A stretch of 64,000 nt of DNA from Acephala macrosclerotiorum (lineage: Eukaryota > Ascomycota > Leotiomycetes > Helotiales > Mollisiaceae), in NCBI GenBank assembly GCA_014904845.1, contig MU119341.1, forward strand, positions 79,819 to 143,818, read 5' to 3'. The position numbers were made by a program, and so were the translations under genes. Every line of letters starts with the position of its first letter. Positions within the stretch are counted from its first letter, which is position 1. The notes under the pieces were generated by a model. It made no database searches. It was not told the origin of the DNA and saw nothing but the letters and a program-made list of their open reading frames with translations. Of the stretch, positions 12,101 to 22,401 are shown piece after piece.

Positions 12101-12175
12101 TCACGTTTAGATTCTAAAGGAGCTACATCGACATCAAGACGACACAAGCTATTTAGAAAGCTTGGGTTGAGGTAG
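9101..12175 (+). pseudogene. HET-domain / NB-ARC / TPR NLR, degraded in its middle
   Basis: Exon 1 (9101-9848) encodes an intact HET domain: AILSYTWGADTEEV, FWIDTCCIDK, WFTRGWTLQEL and EEDMAYSLLGIFDVYMPLIY GEG-type blocks in family order. A 61-nt intron (9849-9909) leads to the NB-ARC part with P-loop YGLGGIGKTQLAV (10051-10089) and the Walker B-like LMIYDNYDNP. In this frame there are stops at 10218 and 10302. A second splice near 10533, with no good acceptor, is needed to move to the frame of ALATVGAYL and TLYSTWQISFEH. That frame carries stops at 10754, 10835, 10853, 10862, 11048, 11069, 11150 and 11237. It is then open to 12175, encoding a TPR array and a basic tail. HET-NLRs trigger heterokaryon incompatibility or non-self cell death. 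The stops fall mostly where relatives have Trp, Gln or Arg, so they look like transitions. The intact HET exon could still yield a short HET-only protein. Confidence 0.85.
11270..11899 (+). repeat. Five near-identical 126-bp TPR-coding repeats
   Basis: GACCAG(G)GCAAGCTCG starts recur at 11270, 11396, 11522, 11648 and 11774, exactly 126 bp (42 residues) apart; a diverged sixth unit starts near 11900. Each encodes one kinesin-light-chain-type TPR (Y-A-D-Q-G-K-L-A-L-A-E-Q-M-Y-E-R-A-L pattern). DNA identity between units is much higher than protein function alone requires, pointing to recent expansion or gene conversion. The array is open although the upstream part of the same gene is full of stops. 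Confidence 0.9.
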
Positions 12176-12854
12176 GTAGGTACTTGATAGTTGGCTTCGC
12201 TTTTAATATAATATTTCTTCTCTTCTCTATTTCATAGAGGGTCAAGGAGAGCATTTGCCTTTATAGTGCTCTAGTATTGCCACTGGACTCCTAGCATCTT
12301 CTATAACAGCGTAGCGTGTATTGGGGAGGCCTTAGACGTTGGCGCTGACCTGGTGTTCGCTCGCTGTCAGGCACGGCCGCGCATGGTGCAGTTTGGCCTC
12401 GCGTCAGCCACGTCTTAAACAGCCACAAGCTTGGCAACTGATTACATAACGTGGAATTACGTCGCACTAGTCGTAATTATTATGGGACGTGCGGGGTCGT
12501 TTTACGCTGTACCGACACGCGTGGCAACCTTACATAAATTTGCGTGCCATAGCAGCCACAAGGGTAATCGCGATTTCTAATACGATAGTAAGGCCTTAGA
12601 GCTCGCATACAACCATTTTATAAGTATTAGGAGTAATAGGAGCTTGATAGTGGAGCTGTGGTGAGGGAACTTTATTACGTTATAAAAAGGCACTCTCTAT
12701 AAATCAGGCGCGAGGGCGACGACGCGAACGTAAATTTCTGGTGGGAGGGGTTCAGAGTGTCTAGGGATGGCCATAGAACACGACTTATATAAAAATATCG
12801 GAGACATCTACGTGTACACAGATTTTGAGATGCTTAACGTCAAAGTACCTATCA

Positions 12855-12896
12855 TTTTTTTCGGCGCGGTGGTTTTCGGCACGCAGGGATAGACGT
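12855..12896 (-). repeat. Right terminal inverted repeat
   Basis: Read on the minus strand it starts ACGTCTATCCCTGCGTGCCG, followed by a second box CGCCGAAAAAAA. It is flanked outside by TA (12897-12898). Confidence 0.75.
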
Positions 12897-14369
12897 TAAT
12901 CATCCTTGAATTCCAGCAGAACGAACTGGCCCCACATGTACAAGGCTTCACCTAGCTAGTGCATTTCTGGACACAGAACAAAACAAATCAGATAGTTTTT
13001 ATACCTAAAGGCAGAGAGAGAGAGAGAGCTGAGATTCTTTGCAAAGGAGTCAAGAGGCGAGTGGAAAGATGGCACTTAGCAGATAATTCATCTTGCTTTG
13101 AAGTTACATAACAGTAGGCTCTTTTGAGCGACGAGGAAAGTATGGGGTCGGGGGAGGGGTATAAAAGCACTCCTCTCCTCTCCCACTCGAACAAGAAAAG
13201 ACCGAGCTTATACCCGAGCTTTCGTTTGAGCGTGGCGAAGTACTCGACTCAATCGACTCCTATTCAAGTCTTGGTGCTTGCTTGCTTCTAAAGCTAGACA
13301 GACAGCCGCCTGCCCCTCAAAATCATACCCCTCTCGTGCCCTCGAAGGATTGATATCTTCCTGCTTGTAATTACCATTTCCACTGGGGGCAATTCTCGCT
13401 GTCACGTTAGACTCTTGTTGTCACTGACAACTTTAATTTCGAGGAGAACAATCAGTCTAAATCAAGGAGACTATCAATTACTCCCTAAATGCCCAAGTAG
13501 AAACGTTATAAGATCCAAAAGTGACTGATTACTTTCAAGAATCGAGGCTGAAACAGATCTCACCCGAGAACTCGGCAGTCCCTCGAACTGTTGTTGGTAT
13601 GCTTGTGGTTGGTAAAGGCAGAGCTGAGCAGAGGGGAAACACCTTTCATAGGTAGAGGCAGAGAGCTGAGCTGCATTTGTGATTGTGAAGAGAGGGATGG
13701 ATGGTGGGTGGCGCTTACCACGAGCATTCAACATTCCTCCATGTCTTCAAAGCTAAGGGAAGAAAGGAAGACGATGGTAAGACTTACACGAAGGAGAAAC
13801 GAAGGGGTTGGATGTATCTTCGCATTTCTCTTCTTTACAATGGTATCCATTTAATCACCGGCTAATATTGTGCCGCCATAATCTCCCAGGTCAATGCACT
13901 TATAATCTCATTCTCCCAGCTTCCCTCCATGCATGCAAAGGTTGGTCCAACCCATCACTCTACCAACAACCCAACCCATTCGCCTATATGCTACTCCACC
14001 CATCCATCCCATTCCCAGCCCAAGCCCATGCAATTGCAAGCCAAAGTCAAACTCAACCATATTTCCAGAGTTCATAATAGAGTCACACAACCATATCAAC
14101 ACCAACACCTCATCTTCCATGTTGGTGCCGAGCCATGCGGTGCCAGAAATCGCAAATAACGCCAAGGAATGCAAATGCGTGGAATATAGAAAATGCCGGT
14201 GGGTATGGGAAAGAGAACAACTTCATGACCTGACAGAGATATTGGGGAAGAGAGATACTTGTCGAAATCGAGGTAGGGAGTTCGGTTTCCCGTCGAAACC
14301 CCGTTTTGAGGAAGTGTATGTTGGTGATATGTTCGAGGATCAGATCTCTGATATGAAACACGAAATCGT
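12897..14369. other. Intergenic; includes the 3' side of the Cdc4 gene
   Basis: No gene is recognised. There is a short (GA) run at about 13013-13028. Open frames at 13908-14373 on both strands have Pro/His-rich, low-complexity translations and lack splice or motif support; they more likely lie in the 3' untranslated region of the neighbouring minus-strand gene. Confidence 0.5.
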
Positions 14370-16705
14370 TTAATCATCGTGAAAGAACGTAGGTCCCGTC
14401 CCTGGTAACGGCGCCGTACTCGGCTGCTGGTCCAGCATTTCTACATCCTCCAAATTCATATTCCGCTCAGTTGTGTAATCGATCTGCGCAAGCCTCGATC
14501 CTGCATGCCCCCTCAACGGCGAGTTATCATCAATACTTAACCCACTCATCGGCTGATCCTGTGTCCCAGTACTTCGATATTCGACTGCGGAAAGGGGTCG
14601 AGGAGGTCCGCCTGCATTTAGAAGGGTTCGCTGGGCGGGAGTCGTTGGGGCGCTGGCTTCGTAAAGGACATCTTCTGGTGGGGAGAAAGACCATACCTGG
14701 GATTTTGTTAGGATGGACAGAGGCAGGAGGAGGGAAAAGGAAGACAGACCTCCATGATAGTCCTGTTACTTCGACTCGCCATCACCACACACTTCTCTTC
14801 CTCAAACGCCACTCTCCATACCGCATCCGCAGGTGCGGTCAATTCTCTGACCAGCTGTCCCGTCTTCAGATCCCAAACCTTGACTCTGCCATCACTTCCT
14901 CCGCTGACTACTCTCGTGTCGTCAAATTGTAGAGATGTGACACTGTTGTCGTGTGCTGCCAATCGGTGTATTGGAGCCATCTTTTCTAATGACCATACTC
15001 GTACCGAACCATCTGAACCTCCAGTCACTAAAGTATTTCCACGCATCTGCAATTGTCCAACAAGCGAAGTATGTCCTTGAAGAATAGCTTGGCAAGACCT
15101 GGGATTGTTAGTAGGATATGACTTCTCTGGCAGAAAACATACCCGTTTGTAGGATCCCAAATTCGGACGCTGGTATCCAAACTTCCCGTAGCTATCCTCG
15201 TACCATCAAAAGCGATGGCATAAATCTGCGAGAAATGCCCAGAAAGGGTCCGCAGGCATCTGCCTTCCGAAATGCTCCACACTCTAGCTGTTGTATCATA
15301 GCTTCCAGAAACCACAATGTCACCTTTGATTTCCAGACACCTCACACTCGCCTGATGTCCCACCAGAACATTCTTGCAAAGTCCGGTGTTAATGTCCCAA
15401 ACTCGCAAAGTCGTATCCCTGGATCCTGAGATTGCTGTTACTGAATCAGACATCTTCAAGCAGCGGACGGTGGATGTATGGCCTCGAAGGGTATGAATCG
15501 ATTCTCTGTCAAAATTAGCTTTGCACCCTCACTTTCCTCAACACGTACCCTGTGGCCATATTCCAGACCCGTACATCTCGATCACAGCCTCCACTAACCA
15601 AAACATCGTCCCAAGGTACCATTGCCCAGACACCCATCACATGTCCTTGCAGTGTCTTCTGCTGGTTTCCCTCGGTGTTGAAAACGTGGATCTTGGCATT
15701 ATCCAAAGCAACCACAATGTATTTTGGCGTAAGATGCAGACTCGTCACTACACCCTGATCCTGTGTAATATGCCTAGCAATATTCCTGCCTCCAGTCTTC
15801 CACGCAGTCTCCACCAAGTACCGCTGCTTGAAATGCGACTTGTATGATCTGATCTTCGGTCTCCTCAAAGCAGTCGCACTCATCGAGCTATCGAAACTCC
15901 TCGAGCTCCCAGAAGCAACCATCGAAGCACCCGGAAACGACTGTGTGGCCGGCTCTTCGAAAACGCTCTGGACGGGATTTGGAGGAGGTCTGAGGCAGGA
16001 AGTGGGAGGGGCGTTGATTTGTGCTTCTGACATTCGTCTGCCATAATCGTGCTTTGCGCATAACTTCATCCACGTTACATCATCTGCCAGCAATTCTCGC
16101 CATCGTTGTGATACTTGTGATGCTCGTGCCAGGACTTTTGGGTCGTCGATGCAAGATAGAATCTACCTTCATTAGCCCTTGTCTATGTCAATTGATGGAA
16201 TACGTACCCGTAAACAGATCTCGTTTGGTAGACTGGTAAATGGATCTTTTTTCAATAATGGATCGACATACTGCCGTACGAAACTCAGTTGTTGACTTGT
16301 GCATAGATTCAGTAGATCGGCCAATATCCGCATTCGTTCTGGTGGCGAGCTCTCCTTGAAGTGATGTCTGATCTTTGCCAGAAAGAAATCCTCCTGATCT
16401 CCTGCATCGCTCCAATCTGGTTGTGGATGATCTGGTCCTGGACTCGCAGCTGGTGTAGGGGGCGGTGGAGGATCGTGACTCGAGTGTGTGGGCGAATCTG
16501 GATCTGCGGAAGGTGTAGTCATATTTGGAGTAGGAGGTCCTCGCGGTCGTGTCTGGACGATCTTGTCAACTCGTGATTGCAGACGGGCATTGGTGTTGGT
16601 GTTGAGGGTGAGGGTTGCGCGGGTTGGGGAGAGATCGGAGTCGTCGTTGTTGAACACCATTGATGCTCGACGTTCGGTCAGACTGAGAGGTCTGTAACTG
16701 TCCAT
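14370..16705 (-). CDS. cdc4: F-box/WD40 protein, Cdc4/Pop1/FBXW7 type
   Basis: Five exons (16705-16208, 16162-15549, 15505-15143, 15098-14750, 14696-14370) give 716 residues; all introns are 43-53 nt with clean phases. The start is the ATG giving MDSYRPLSLTERRASMVF; an in-frame extension upstream has no ATG. A low-complexity Pro/Ser region leads to the F-box around residues 156-200 (LPNEICLRILSCIDDP, exon 1/2 junction). Eight WD40 blades fill roughly residues 275-615, with repeated VRVW/ARVW/VRIW/VKVW ends and GH signatures. Known role: substrate receptor of the SCF ubiquitin ligase, binding Skp1 through the F-box and phosphodegrons through the propeller, controlling cyclin and CDK-inhibitor turnover. 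The C-terminal tail after VWSFSPPED is disordered and acidic, ending FFHDD. A SconB/MET30-type protein is the alternative; the eight-blade layout and N-terminus favour Cdc4. Confidence 0.88.
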
Positions 16706-18066
16706 CGTGAATAACGACTTTGTATGTTCGTTGTTGATAGGATTTGCAATAGATGCCGTCACGAATGGAGCGGAGAGGCAAGGTAGGTGGTGGTGTTGAT
16801 TGAAGTTTGGTTCCGAAGAACCTAAAAGATCGAGGCCGTCAAGGTGTTGACCATCAATGTTTGCACTCGGTAGACAGGGTGGATGTCTCTGGACTCGAGA
16901 TGAATGTAGATTATGTTCTTTGAGAGTTCAAGAGAATGCTGACGGACGATCTTGGGGGGAAAGACGCATTCGAGTTACGGGATCGAGGTAGGTTTATGGG
17001 CGAGTTCGTCAGTCGTGGTAGGACATTGCGATGCTCGTTGGTTCGTAATAGATTGCATTCGAGGCCTATTGCACCTCTATTTGAGCTGGCCGTTGGTGGT
17101 CCTTTGTGGTGTTTTGGCGGTGTCTTGCGAGTTCTCGCCGTCGTTCTGTCTGCAACTCTGCGGTCTAGGTGACAGGGATTAAATCGGCAAGGTTTGGGAG
17201 TGGGCGTTTAAAGCAACCACTAACACTTCCCTGCAGCGTATGGAAGTGCAGCACACGATGTAAGGCATAAAATACAGAAAAGTGGCTGAAGGTCTCTTCT
17301 CGTCGGGGTCTATGAATAGTTGCATTCATTTGGGTGGGAGACGTAGTGCTGGGAGTCACGTTGATATGATCAGTGGCAAAAGGGGGAAGTTGTGGGCATC
17401 TATTTGGGCCAAAGGGGGTTTAAGCGGGGACAGCAATATCATATCATCGGTATCAACATCCATCATCTCTTCATGTTAAACCGGTCACGACGGATGATAC
17501 AGTATATCCGCAAGGTTCTTTCCTCACACGTCACGTATTCGTCTTGCAAGTCATGACCTAGCGTCCTGGGCTTTCATCTCACGGGACCCATTCAGATCAT
17601 GCTTCAGTGGCACCTCCCAGCCTGTGTTTCGCCTCAATCAGTTGACGGTGCAGGGCTGGACCTCAGTGGCTAGAGCGCACTGAACAGCTCCTGGCAAGAA
17701 AGCATCAGCTCCCATGACGTGTGACAGCCTTCTTTCTTCGTACTGTATCACCTCTTGTCAAGTCGGACTGCACTCGCGCTGCAGCAGAGAGGAAACAGTT
17801 GGACTCGTCAAATCAACCTTACCTTCAGTGTCACTCGAGAACACACCACTTCGACTCGTCGCCCTCCATTCCATTCGCAACAAGCCTTCCTTTCTCTCAA
17901 CCCCTTGGACAAAGAACTTCACCAACCATCCTCGTTACCAAAGAGCCAATGCAGCTCGGCCCTCTCAACCTTTCGCTCTGCCATCCCTTCAGGCCTAAAC
18001 GGACCGTCCCCGACTCGTCTCCAATTCGCAACGACGACAGACGACAGACGACAGCTCCGTGACTCG

Positions 18067-18069
<3 letters not shown>

Positions 18070-18162
<93 letters not shown>
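18070..18162. repeat. (CT)~43 microsatellite followed by (CA)4
   Basis: An almost pure CT dinucleotide run covers 18070-18155 and passes into CACACA. It lies about 1.4 kb upstream of the Cdc4 start, so it may sit in a promoter or leader as a GA/CT tract. Confidence 0.97.
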
Positions 18163-18163
<1 letters not shown>

Positions 18164-18858
18164 ACACAATTTTTCATTTCCACCTCTCCTTCCGCTCAAT
18201 TTCTGCCGTCAAGCTCAACTCGTCTGTCCTCCGTAACACCAAACCCCCTGTCACCACCACCTCCTGAGACGCTCAACCACTGCGCGTACGCACGCTCAAG
18301 CATTTCACCTCACTGCACAGCCTCTTCTTCTTCTCTGGCACGGTGCAAGCAAGCAGAGAAATCGGATCTTCGGATTTGCGACGAGTGATGATCGATGCAC
18401 GCAAAGAATTGGAAAATCACATCATGCCCTGCCCTCCAATATCTCGCATTCCATTTGAAATGAAATTTTGCGAACTCGATACGATTCTTGCTTCTGTCAA
18501 GTGACTCTGGCGGCGGGAGGGTGCTGAATCGCTAACCTCGTAAGCGGGTTCCTGACATGAACACCGGGAACGAGTCAATACGCGGATACAGACATGAACC
18601 CGAAGCAAGCTGCCGCTTTCCAAACATCTCGTCTCTAACTACTTTTTTTTTCTCTATCTCATTTTAAGACCCAAGCATTTTCTTTCCATTTTTGTTTGCA
18701 AGTGCTCAATACGGGATATTTTTTTTCTTTTGATGGGGTAAGAGTGAGTAAGGATGCTGTGCCACTCGTATCGGCCCGCTGTGCGTAACGACAGCCGTCT
18801 CAAATACGTGCAGATGCGGGTAGGTGTTCGGCTTCTCCCATCAAAAGACCCCTACAAC

Positions 18859-18890
18859 CTCCCCCTCCCCTCCCCTCCCCTCCCCTCCTC
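18859..18890 (-). repeat. (CCCCT)n tract with G-quadruplex potential on the minus strand
   Basis: Five successive runs of four or five C, each separated by one T, give on the minus strand G4-A-G4-A-G4-A-G4, which fits the canonical G-quadruplex pattern with one-base loops. Confidence 0.85.
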
Positions 18891-20676
18891 ATTCCAAGAA
18901 CATCCCTAGTAGTCACCGCGCAAGTGAATGCGCTGCAAGCGCCGAGCAAGAAATGTAGATCCTCCGCGTTTGCATGCCTGTGCATGAGCATGGGATCTCA
19001 ATATCGATATCTGTAGTGGTGTGCAGGATCGGGGACTTTATTTTTGAAGGCGAGAGTGTGAAGCGGGCGGGTGTGGATGAGGTGCTTCCAAGCGCTTGTG
19101 TTGTTGCGTGAAGCGCGGGGTTAGAAGTCTCGTGAGCAGCTAACCTCCACACCAGAGTCTTTCAGGTACAGACAGTACTAACGATAAATTTGTTCTTACC
19201 CTGTCTACGTACGGTATAGCATTTCTAAAGTCGTGGGACAATTGAGAGTAAGCTCTTGCCGACGGCGGTTCTATCCGTCCCGGAGAGATTAAGGTTCAAT
19301 GTCAAGTATTCAGCCTGAAGCCAAAGCTAAGCTTCCGAAACTCCAACCTTTGCATATTGTTGGATACTATCAATGATTTGGAAGCTTGAAAATTCTCCGG
19401 CATGAAAGTGGAGAAGTTTAGCTGAGCCCGAGTAGGGGGGGAAGTTCGAGACGAAGAGGGAGGGATATGAAAGGAGTAAATCGCGCAATGGAGACGAGAA
19501 TGAACTGAAGTGGAGGTGTACTTCATGCCTTGAGCGAGGCTGTCCCCGAGTTTGACCCCGAAAATCAAGTATGGGATGTGAATCGAGTGTAGCGTGCGTA
19601 CACTTGTGGTGCCCGATGATTAAATATTTCTTGTATCAACTTCTATGAGTTGTCTCCGAAATGGAAGAGTGAAACTGAGGGTAGCTTGCGGATCAACATC
19701 CCAATCCAACGTCTGGAATATCAAATGGAGCGAATATTGAAACGCTTCTGTTCAGAGCAGATGCAATGGTAGGAGTGAAAGGAGCGAGCGACCTTCCGTG
19801 GTATGTCGTATCTGATATCCCCGGCCTCGGTATCAAGGCCAGAAACAGTAGTAACAGCGAGACTAACGAAAGCACGTGCTGTCAAAAACGGGACCTGCCG
19901 TTCTATCATCAAGTTGCCTCATCGGGTAGCGGGGAAAGCTCTCCATGCTATACGTAGATAGCTTGCGAGCTATGGCGCACACTCATGTACTACCTCGAGT
20001 TGTGGCAGGTGGGAGAAAGTGAGCTACATCTTACCAACTTGATACACAAACAAGTAATTGTAATGGAAATGTGAAGAACCTCTCCCTGCTATGAATTGCA
20101 TATTCATGCGTCGTAAGGAGATGGGGAGAGTGGAAGCGACCTGGATTGGTCTCAAGCATGGGGAGAAAAGCCATATATTCATGCAAAAGTTTTGCGGAGG
20201 AAACATCAACGTTGAGGACGAGACATCTGTTGGAACGGACACTGTTACCCCCAACAGAACCCGAAATACGGGACAATCTCATCGGAACAGATACTTTGGG
20301 GACCACGGACAATCAGAAGTTGAAATGTACTGAGAATAACCGACAGACATTTCGAGGGAGAAGCTCACTCTGAGAAACACAGACAATATGGGCAGGACAA
20401 GCCTGGAAGAAACATCATGCAATGCAAAATTAGAAACTCTTTCTCATCCGATCTCCAAACGCCCAGCTAGATGCAAACGCAGGAGAATAGAATACATATC
20501 TCGTACAGTCGTCCCTTTCTCCTCTTCTATTCATCAATCCAAAACGCCATTCTCTTTCTCCTTCGAAGCTGGCTTCCGTCTAATGCTTCCTTCTCGCGCT
20601 GAGATGTGCATGCTCTTCAGCATTCCACTCTCCCCATTCTCCTCCGAAATTCCTGGATTCGTTTCAAGGTCAGTCT

Positions 20677-22025
20677 TCAATGAGAATGCCCAATCTGCGT
20701 CAAAAGTGGAATTAACATGCCCCCAACAGCAGCAAGCGTATCTTTCATCTGAGGCTTCGGCTTCGTCCTCTGAGGACTGCTTCCATCCGCGTAGCCATTC
20801 GAACTCTGATGTGAGTGCTCATGGTTGCTATCTTCTTGCATTGCATGCATAGCAACGTATCTTGAACACGTTAGTAAATCAATTGCCTCGAGCATGGGAA
20901 GGAGACTACTTGCAAGAACGTTCCGGCACTAAATAACAACAGCATCCCCGTCCACCACTGCCCCTTTTCCCCTTCCATATGATTCCCACCTAAAATGTTA
21001 ACAATAATCCATGTCGTCAACGCCCCGAATGGCGCTGCCAAACTGAATATTATCAGATGTCCTCTAGCGGCTCTCTTACTCAGTCCTTGCTTTAACAAGA
21101 CCGAGGTGAGTCCAAACGCCGCGGGAGCTTTATGGACCATTATGGCAACGAAGATAATGAACCCTAGCTTGGTGTTGGAGCTTGATGCTGATGCTCCCAT
21201 TGCTATTCCATCTGCTGCGGCGTGAATGACGAGGCCAGTGGTTGTTGCTAAGGAGCGAGACTGCTTAGGTGTTGGTGTGAGGGACTGGAGGAAGGACTCT
21301 GACTCTTCGTCTCCCGTGTTTATGGTTTGGGAATGCAGCCCCTGGGAGAGGTTGTCGAGAGAGATGTGTCGAGTTGGTGGAGGAGGAGCAATGTGTTCTG
21401 AGGCGTGACGAGGTAATTTGTCGATGAGGAACATAAGGATGAAGCCAGTGATGAGAGAGAAGCCGATATAGAATGTTGGAGGGTCTTTGTGGTGTTCTTC
21501 CGAGGAAGGAGGAGCATCACCTGGCTTGGGGGGTGTTGTTTCTGTGGTATCTGGAGCAGTAGTAGTAGGTATGTCGCCCTTGCTTTCGAGAGCGTCTGGC
21601 GAGCTGACCGCAGTCTTTATTACGAGTCCATCTGGAATAATTGGTCCTGGGTTGAAGCCTTGAACCTCTGCTGCCGCATCCCTCCCAGCGAGAAGGGAAT
21701 GAACTCCGCTGTTGACCCATTGAAACTCCCTGCCTTGTAAACCCCTCCTCGTATGCATATGCCCAGCTTCTCCAGAGGTATAGATAGCTTCAATTCCTTC
21801 GGGAATAATCACAATCAATGAGGTCCCAACAAGTACACCCATTCCAATAGTAGAGATCAATCGTAGTTGCGACGAAGAAAGGGTCATGGACAATGGAAGT
21901 GCGCCGGCGAGGAATGATCTGCAATATACTGTCAGCTTCAAGTCTTCCATTGATCCCTTCTCGTCCACTTACGCCAAAGCCATCACCACGCTCAATCCGA
22001 GTAACATAAACAGTCCGTCCAACAT
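20677..22025 (-). CDS. ZIP-family zinc transporter, ZIP9/ATX2 type
   Basis: Exons 22025-21973, 21918-20914 and 20860-20677 give 413 residues. The first helix (MLDGLFMLLGLSVVMALA) is split by a normal intron. The second intron must use a GC donor (GCAAGT...TTCAAG): only then does SAGTFL continue into YVAMHAM, the conserved last-helix joint. ZIP signatures are clear: HAAADGIAMGA in helix 4 (HxxxDGxxxG) and HKAPAAFGL in helix 5 (metal-binding His). A long variable loop, Thr/Pro-rich with an HH pair, lies between helices 3 and 4, and a His-rich stretch (SNHEHSHQSSN) near the C-terminus may sense metal. Yeast ATX2 and human SLC39A9 act in the Golgi/secretory membranes, moving zinc or manganese to the cytosol; that location is inferred here. 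It is transcribed divergently from HAT1. Confidence 0.9.
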
Positions 22026-22401
22026 CGTGACCCCTTGATCCTAACGGTCGAGTACCCAAGATTGTGTTGCGCCACTACCGATACATATCGTCCTCTTACG
22101 GAGAATTCGAATTCGTCTTCAGCTTCGTTGTTGAAGATATTCCTAGGGATAATTGAATGCGCGCCCTTTATTAACGCTTTTTCTGGTTCGTCGATGACAG
22201 TTCGCAGATTCGAGGTTGCGGCACTGCAAGGCTGAGATCCGCCGCTGCGACATCCCTGCAAAGTGGCCCCCAAAGATTCAAGCTCCGAACGCGTCAAAAA
22301 CCTAGATACGCGCTGAACCTTTCTTGCGAAAATCCACTGAAGTCTGAACAACCACATCAAAAGCAATCCAGACGGGTTCTGCAGAGCCATCATCAGACAG
22401 C
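22026..22401. promoter_or_regulatory. Shared upstream region of the ZIP transporter and HAT1
   Basis: The two start codons face away from each other across 376 bp, so both promoters must lie here or overlap the 5' ends. No specific factor site is claimed. Confidence 0.6.

Larger units (their letters stand above)
7953..12896. mobile_element. 4.94-kb block bounded by inverted repeats and TA, carrying a HET-NLR relic
   Basis: Both ends carry the same 42-43-bp sequence in opposite orientation. The left begins ACGTCCATCCCTGCGTGCCG and the right, read on the minus strand, begins ACGTCTATCCCTGCGTGCCG. Each is directly flanked by TA (7951-7952 and 12897-12898), the target duplication of Tc1/mariner/pogo (Fot1-type) elements. 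Each repeat also contains two copies of a TGCCGAAAA or CGCCGAAAA box about 15-17 bp apart, as expected for transposase-binding sites. No transposase gene is seen inside; the only large content is the HET/NB-ARC/TPR pseudogene. It may be one composite non-autonomous element, or two solo ends of related elements that happen to flank the gene. The inverted repeats are seen directly; the single-element reading is inference. Confidence 0.5.
16706..20676. other. Long gene-free interval (about 4 kb) with simple repeats
   Basis: This interval holds the Cdc4 promoter on its left and the zinc-transporter terminator on its right. It contains a long (CT)n tract at 18070, a C-rich tract at 18859 and several poly-T runs near 18645-18730. 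Open frames are short, and those crossing the CT tract are just Ser-Leu or Arg-Glu repeats. I see no convincing gene; a poorly conserved small gene or long non-coding RNA could be missed. Confidence 0.5.

Noticed and set aside
13908..14373. Overlapping 76-146-codon frames on both strands
   Set aside because: Pro/His/Asn-rich low-complexity translations, no splice or motif support, located at the 3' side of the Cdc4 gene.
17755..18388. Frames crossing the CT microsatellite
   Set aside because: They are open only because a dinucleotide repeat cannot encode stops; translations are Ser-Leu or Arg-Glu runs.
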